From contig CP075895.1 of the NCBI GenBank assembly GCA_018604165.1, forward strand, positions 992,001-1,056,000: 64,000 nt of DNA. The letters run 5' to 3'. This document shows, in pieces, positions 60,243 to 64,000 of this stretch. Position 1 is the stretch's first letter. Every line of letters starts with the position of its first letter. Both the position numbers and the translations under genes were made by a program. The stretch comes from Chitinophagaceae bacterium LGM1. GTDB taxonomy: Bacteria; Bacteroidota; Bacteroidia; Chitinophagales; Chitinophagaceae. Below the pieces are notes generated by a model. It had not been told where the DNA came from, did not search any database, and saw nothing but the letters and a program-made list of their open reading frames with translations.

Positions 60243-61031
60243 ATGCTACAGTCTGTAAGAATAATAACCGATATGCTGGGTCGCGATGTGGAATTTTCTT
60301 TTCCGCCAAAACGCATTGTATCTGTTGTGCCGTCGCAAACGGAGTTGTTACATTATTTGGGTTTGGAAGATGAGGTAGCAGGCATTACCAAATTTTGTGT
60401 GCATCCCGAAAACTGGTTTCGTAATAAAACACGCATTGGGGGTACTAAAAAACTGAACATAGAAAAAATACGCGAACTGCGCCCCGACCTTATCATTGCC
60501 AACAAAGAAGAAAATGAGCGCGACCAGATAGAAGAGCTGGCAAAAGAATTTCCGGTATGGATAAGCGATATACAAAACATACCACAAGCCTTGCAGATGA
60601 TACAGGTAGTAGGGCAGCTAACCGGCAAGGAAGCAAAAGCCAATGAACTGGTAGATGAAGTGGTGACTGGCTTTACTAACTTACAAAAAGCAACAACACC
60701 CAAGCGCGTAGCTTACTTTATATGGTACAATCCGTGGATGAGTGTGGGGCACGATACCTTCATCAGCAATATGATACACACCATAGGATGGCAGAATGTA
60801 TTGCAACACGAAAGCCGCTACCCAGAGGTGAATTTCGAGCATCTGAAAGAGCTAAACCCCGAACTTGTATTACTATCGTCAGAGCCATTTCCGTTTAAAG
60901 AAAAACACTTGGACGAAATAAAAGCCATATTACCCAATGCTGAAGTGAAATTAGTGGACGGTGAAATGTTTAGCTGGTATGGTAGTAGAATGAAAGATGC
61001 GGTAGGGTATATGGATAATTTGGTAAAATAA
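60243..61031 (+). CDS. Helical-backbone metal-receptor (BtuF/FepB-like) protein without a signal peptide
   Basis: 262 residues. The cobalamin/iron-siderophore binding-protein fold: KRIVSVVPSQTELLHYLGLEDEVAGITKFCVHPE (18-51), LRPDLIIANKEENERDQIEEL, NPELVLLSSEPFPF and ending VDGEMFSWYGSRMKDAVGYM. The N-terminus MLQSVRIITDMLGRDVEF has no signal peptide, so as read it is cytosolic, unlike usual transport components. No ABC permease or ATPase genes are adjacent. Tentative cobalamin or tetrapyrrole binding. Confidence 0.85.
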   Translation: MLQSVRIITDMLGRDVEFSFPPKRIVSVVPSQTELLHYLGLEDEVAGITKFCVHPENWFRNKTRIGGTKKLNIEKIRELRPDLIIANKEENERDQIEELAKEFPVWISDIQNIPQALQMIQVVGQLTGKEAKANELVDEVVTGFTNLQKATTPKRVAYFIWYNPWMSVGHDTFISNMIHTIGWQNVLQHESRYPEVNFEHLKELNPELVLLSSEPFPFKEKHLDEIKAILPNAEVKLVDGEMFSWYGSRMKDAVGYMDNLVK

Positions 61032-61045
61032 ATTACTTTCAATTT

Positions 61046-61420
61046 ATGCAAACACCATTCCTCGGACTCCGAACACTTGTTTACAAAGTGCCAGATTTAG
61101 ATGCAGCCAAAGCATGGTACACTAAAGTACTGGGTACTGCTCCGTATTTCGATATGCCTTTTTATGTAGGGTTCAATGTTGCTGGTTACGAACTTGGTTT
61201 ACAACCGGCAGAAAGTGCAGTAAATGCAGGTGATAATACGTTCGTGTATATGGGTGTTGAAAATGTACAAGCTACTTATGATATGCTATTATCTGCCGGT
61301 GCTACAGAATACGAACAGCCACAAGATGTTGGTAGCGATATAGTTGTTGCAACCGCAAAAGACCCTTGGGGAAATATATTCGGTATAATTTACAATCCGC
61401 ATTTTAAGTTAAACCCCTAA
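61046..61420 (+). CDS. VOC-family glyoxalase-like protein
   Basis: 124 residues, single VOC/glyoxalase module: LRTLVYKVPDLDAAKAWYTKVLGTAPYFDMPFYVGFNVAGYELGLQP, VYMGVENVQATYDMLLSAGATEYEQPQDVG and KDPWGNIFGIIYNP. The family binds a metal ion between paired beta-alpha-beta-beta-beta units in a dimer. Activity unknown. 14 bp behind the preceding gene, so in its operon. Confidence 0.9.
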   Translation: MQTPFLGLRTLVYKVPDLDAAKAWYTKVLGTAPYFDMPFYVGFNVAGYELGLQPAESAVNAGDNTFVYMGVENVQATYDMLLSAGATEYEQPQDVGSDIVVATAKDPWGNIFGIIYNPHFKLNP

Positions 61421-61469
61421 ATTCCCTAAAGGGGACTTCATGTAATACTTGTAATTTAGATATTAGTAT

Positions 61470-61802
61470 TTAGATTTTTCCATCAGGTACTTCATCTATA
61501 TTGTAATACACACGTAAGCCTTTGCTTAATACATGGTCACGCTCCATATTCGCGCCACGGCTTTCAGCTATTAATAATAGTGCTTCACATTTGTCTATTA
61601 CTGCCATAGATATATCCATGATGGCTTTATACTGGTCGGTAATGTTAGCAGCCTTTACAACAGGTAGTGCAGTATGAACACCTATCAGAGGTATATGCCC
61701 TTTTTCAAGCAATCGGGCGGCAGCATGGTTCAGTCTGTCAAGATTTAGTTGCCTTTGTTCTTCCGTATCGGCACTGTATGGTCCTGCAACGCCTATTATC
61801 AT
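61470..61802 (-). CDS. DUF4406-like nucleoside 2-deoxyribosyltransferase-fold protein
   Basis: 110 residues: MIIGVAGPYSADTEEQRQLNLDRLNHAAARLLEKGHIPLIGVHTALPVVK, MDISMAVIDKCEALLLIAESRGANMERDHVLSKGLRVYYNI. The AGPYS opening and the E-x-x-x-A arrangement fit DUF4406, related to nucleoside deoxyribosyltransferase folds. The role is unclear. Convergent with the VOC gene and divergent from the next. Confidence 0.85.
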   Translation of the reverse strand: MIIGVAGPYSADTEEQRQLNLDRLNHAAARLLEKGHIPLIGVHTALPVVKAANITDQYKAIMDISMAVIDKCEALLLIAESRGANMERDHVLSKGLRVYYNIDEVPDGKI

Positions 61803-61905
61803 AAAAATGCTGTTTTGCTAAAGATAATAATTACAGCACCTTTCCCATCTTAAAACAATCATAATAAAACAAGGTTGACATCGTGGTATTACAGGTTATA
61901 TTTGT

Positions 61906-63282
61906 ATGTACATCACAGATGGCTCCATGTTTGTAAAACCCTCACGCGCTGATATTCGTTTTCTTGTATCGCTGATAGTGGTGCACTTGGTCTATTTCCT
62001 TGTGGCAACGCAGTACAAGTGCATCTACAACGGTGATTCGCTGGAGTATATCAACATGGCTATCAACTTCAATAAGGGTTGGTTTTATTCGGGCAGCCTG
62101 CTCGACCCTTTCGACCCGATGTATTATACATTGCGTCCGCCAGGTTATCCGTTTTTTTTATGGTTGGTATATGTTTTTGGTGTCAATAACTGGATAGTAC
62201 TGTTATTACAAAATGCCTTGTCGGTTTTCAATTTGTTGTATTTGCGTAGCACCCTTAAACTGATGGGCTACAGTAGAAAGTACGATTGGGTACTGATGGC
62301 ATTTATATTGCTGTACCCCTCTCAGTTCATCAATGCTAATCTGATACAGCCTGAGTTGCTATTGCAAACATCGGTGTTGTTTTATAGCAGGCATTTTCTT
62401 TTGCTGATGCAGACAAAAAGCTGGAAACATGGGTTTGTTATGAGCCTTGCAGTAATAGCGGGTATGATGATGAAACCCGTTCTATATCCTTTTGTCTTAA
62501 TCCATTTTGTTTTGTTGATGCTTGTTGCCAGAAGATACAGGAACAGTATTGTAAGGGCCGCTGTGGCTTCTGTATTGCCCATATTAGTGGTGCTTGGTTA
62601 TAGCTATTGGAATGGTAAGCGAACAGGGAAGATGCATTTTTCAAGCATCCAGTCTATTAATGCTTTGCTGTACAATCACGAATATTATATACGCGAAACA
62701 CAGGGCGCACAGGCTGCTAGGCACTTTTACGAAAGTGAATTGGCAAAGTCTATGGCTATAAAAAGTTTTGCTGCCCGTTACGATTATCAATCGAAAAAAG
62801 CGCTGCACCTGTTGCAGGAAAACTTTTTGCCCTACATGGTGCTGCATACACAAAAAAGCCTGACGATGCTGATAGACCCCGGCAAGGGCGAAATGGATTT
62901 GTTTACCGCGCAAACAACACTGCAACAGATATACAGCCCGTCTACAAAACCTTTCAGGCAGGTGATACTGCAAGATGGTTTTTCGGGTATAGTAACCTAT
63001 ATCAGGTCAAACCCGTCCGCACCCATTGCATTGCTTGTTGTGCTGTTTAATATCTTTCGGTTGATTGGCATAGGATTATTTTTCTTTTCCCGAAATATAG
63101 AAGCCCGCTACAAATGGGCGATGGCTGTGTTGTTCTGTTATTTTGTATTCATTACAGGTCCAGTAGCATATGCGCGCTACCTGATGCCTGTATCACTGCT
63201 GCTGATGGGTTGTGCGGCATTGGGTTATCAATTCTTGTTGCAAAGGATGCGCAATACAGATAATATTGCAGAAGCAAATTAA
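61906..63282 (+). CDS. GT-C-like polytopic membrane protein (possible glycosyltransferase)
   Basis: 458 residues. About ten hydrophobic spans with YNGDSLEYINMAINFNKGW in the first periplasmic loop (Asp/Glu pattern of GT-C glycosyltransferases) and the phrase LRPPGYPFFLWL soon after. Members use polyprenyl-phosphate sugars to glycosylate lipid A or other targets. Start at 61906; the ATG at 61927 (MFVKPSRADIRFL) is equally likely. It is followed after 7 bp by a second gene of the same type. Confidence 0.75.
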   Translation: MYITDGSMFVKPSRADIRFLVSLIVVHLVYFLVATQYKCIYNGDSLEYINMAINFNKGWFYSGSLLDPFDPMYYTLRPPGYPFFLWLVYVFGVNNWIVLLLQNALSVFNLLYLRSTLKLMGYSRKYDWVLMAFILLYPSQFINANLIQPELLLQTSVLFYSRHFLLLMQTKSWKHGFVMSLAVIAGMMMKPVLYPFVLIHFVLLMLVARRYRNSIVRAAVASVLPILVVLGYSYWNGKRTGKMHFSSIQSINALLYNHEYYIRETQGAQAARHFYESELAKSMAIKSFAARYDYQSKKALHLLQENFLPYMVLHTQKSLTMLIDPGKGEMDLFTAQTTLQQIYSPSTKPFRQVILQDGFSGIVTYIRSNPSAPIALLVVLFNIFRLIGIGLFFFSRNIEARYKWAMAVLFCYFVFITGPVAYARYLMPVSLLLMGCAALGYQFLLQRMRNTDNIAEAN

Positions 63283-63288
63283 TACAGC

Positions 63289-64000
63289 TTGCAACGCATA
63301 CGCAAATACATGCCGTTTATTGCATCGTCAGTCTTACTGGTTATGCTGGTGGTATTTTATTACCCGTATTGCAAATATTATATAGACCCCGATGCTACAG
63401 CATACCTTACCATATCTCAACGCTATGCAGATGGAGATTTCTTCAATGCTATCAATGGGTATTGGAGTCCGTGGAGTTGTTGGTTGACAGCACTATTCAT
63501 CAAAGTAGGTACATCTGCTATGGCAGGGGCTATTACAGCTAATGCTATTGCGGGCGTATTGTTGTTATGGGTTACACAGTCTTTTTTTCTCAAATACAGC
63601 ATTCGTACTTTTTCGCAATGGTGGTTGTGTATGGCATCAGCAATGTTTTTGTCTTATGCGGTCTATTGGCAAAATTTTGATGATTTGTGGGAATGCTTCT
63701 TTTTGTTGTATGCCTTACGCATGATGGTGAGCCATAAATTCAGGCATACACCTTGGTATTGGGTAGGTGCAGGTGTGTTGGGTGCATTGGCATACTTTGC
63801 CAAAGCCTATGCTTTCCCGTTTTTTATACTCAGTAGCCTATTCATCACTTTTTACATCACTAGGGCTTGGCGTAGTGCTAACAGGGTAGAGTGGTTGAAG
63901 ATAGCAAGCGTTATGATTGTGGTGATGATAGCCTGCAGCTTGCCATGGTTGTATGCGCTGCATCACAAATATGGCATATGGACGACAGGTACGGCAGGGG
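63289..64000 (+). CDS. GT-C-like polytopic membrane protein, 3'-truncated
   Basis: Open to the right edge; TTG at 63289 or ATG at 63310 (MPFIASSVLLVMLVVFYYPY). Several spans and the motif YIDPDATAYLTISQRYADGDFFNAINGYWSPW in the first loop, as in the preceding gene. Both are probably membrane glycosyltransferases or related enzymes acting in the envelope. The rest of the gene is beyond the window. Confidence 0.75.
   Translation, partial: MQRIRKYMPFIASSVLLVMLVVFYYPYCKYYIDPDATAYLTISQRYADGDFFNAINGYWSPWSCWLTALFIKVGTSAMAGAITANAIAGVLLLWVTQSFFLKYSIRTFSQWWLCMASAMFLSYAVYWQNFDDLWECFFLLYALRMMVSHKFRHTPWYWVGAGVLGALAYFAKAYAFPFFILSSLFITFYITRAWRSANRVEWLKIASVMIVVMIACSLPWLYALHHKYGIWTTGTAG

Noticed and set aside
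1-64000. tRNA, rRNA, CRISPR arrays, prophage and transposase genes
   Set aside because: I read both strands for tRNA T-loop-like sequences, regular repeat-spacer arrays and integrase/transposase motifs and found none convincing. A covariance or HMM search would be needed to exclude short RNA genes.

Overview
The window comes from a Bacteroidota chromosome, most likely a Chitinophagaceae or Sphingobacteriia-type lineage. The sequence is moderately AT-rich and has no clear Shine-Dalgarno sites. Promoters of the TTTG / TAnnTTTG type can be read. Several secreted proteins end in type IX secretion (T9SS) C-terminal sorting domains, and there are many SPII lipoproteins and a SusC-like TonB-dependent receptor with a carboxypeptidase-regulatory-like N-terminus. 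I saw no rRNA, tRNA, CRISPR array, transposase or prophage.

Layout. 1-2.1 kb is the end of a surface-polysaccharide locus (O-antigen-ligase-like protein, sugar transferase). 2.1-4.1 kb holds a universal stress protein, a glutaminyl cyclotransferase lipoprotein and a tiny free-standing T9SS-sorting-domain-like protein. 4.2-8.2 kb is an arsenic resistance operon: arsR, a 31-residue peptide built of four Cys-Cys pairs, arsM, a metallophosphoesterase, an outer-membrane protein, an aquaporin and arsC. Two near-identical operators can be read, one before arsR and one before the Cys peptide. 8.4-10.3 kb is a minus-strand set of three lipoproteins with an MbnP-like protein in the middle. 10.4-15.4 kb holds T9SS cargo. 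15.7-24.6 kb is mostly housekeeping (SPFH protein with a ribbon-helix-helix partner, HolB, ParA/ParB) with two UPF0173 hydrolase paralogues, one missing a metal ligand. 24.6-41.3 kb holds Nnr, a four-gene envelope operon (TonB receptor, large TPR protein, lysine-tailed barrel, HU-SPOR protein), PurD and three consecutive POT peptide transporters. 41.4-48.4 kb holds IspD, a toxin-antitoxin pair, DnaG, RuvX, peptide deformylase and an ECF sigma/anti-sigma pair. 48.5-55.4 kb is a cell-surface block: two tandem ELWxxDGT T9SS proteins, a serine hydrolase and three paralogous small secreted beta proteins. 55.4-64 kb holds a membrane protease, malate dehydrogenase, a transglutaminase-like membrane protein, cystathionine beta-synthase, a metal-receptor protein and two GT-C-like membrane proteins, the last cut by the window edge.

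The most unusual signal is a promoter architecture found five times (about 12.8, 18.2, 51.7, 53.9 and 55.2 kb). Direct repeats of the form GTTAA-N6 are stacked at an 11-bp period. The last repeat in contact with the promoter begins exactly 43 bp (42 at one site) before a -7 box of the form CATATTTG. All five drive either tiny unannotated ORFs (20, 51, 28 and 54 residues) or the paralogous small secreted proteins. This looks like an undescribed regulon for one DNA-binding protein that docks on several turns of one helix face.
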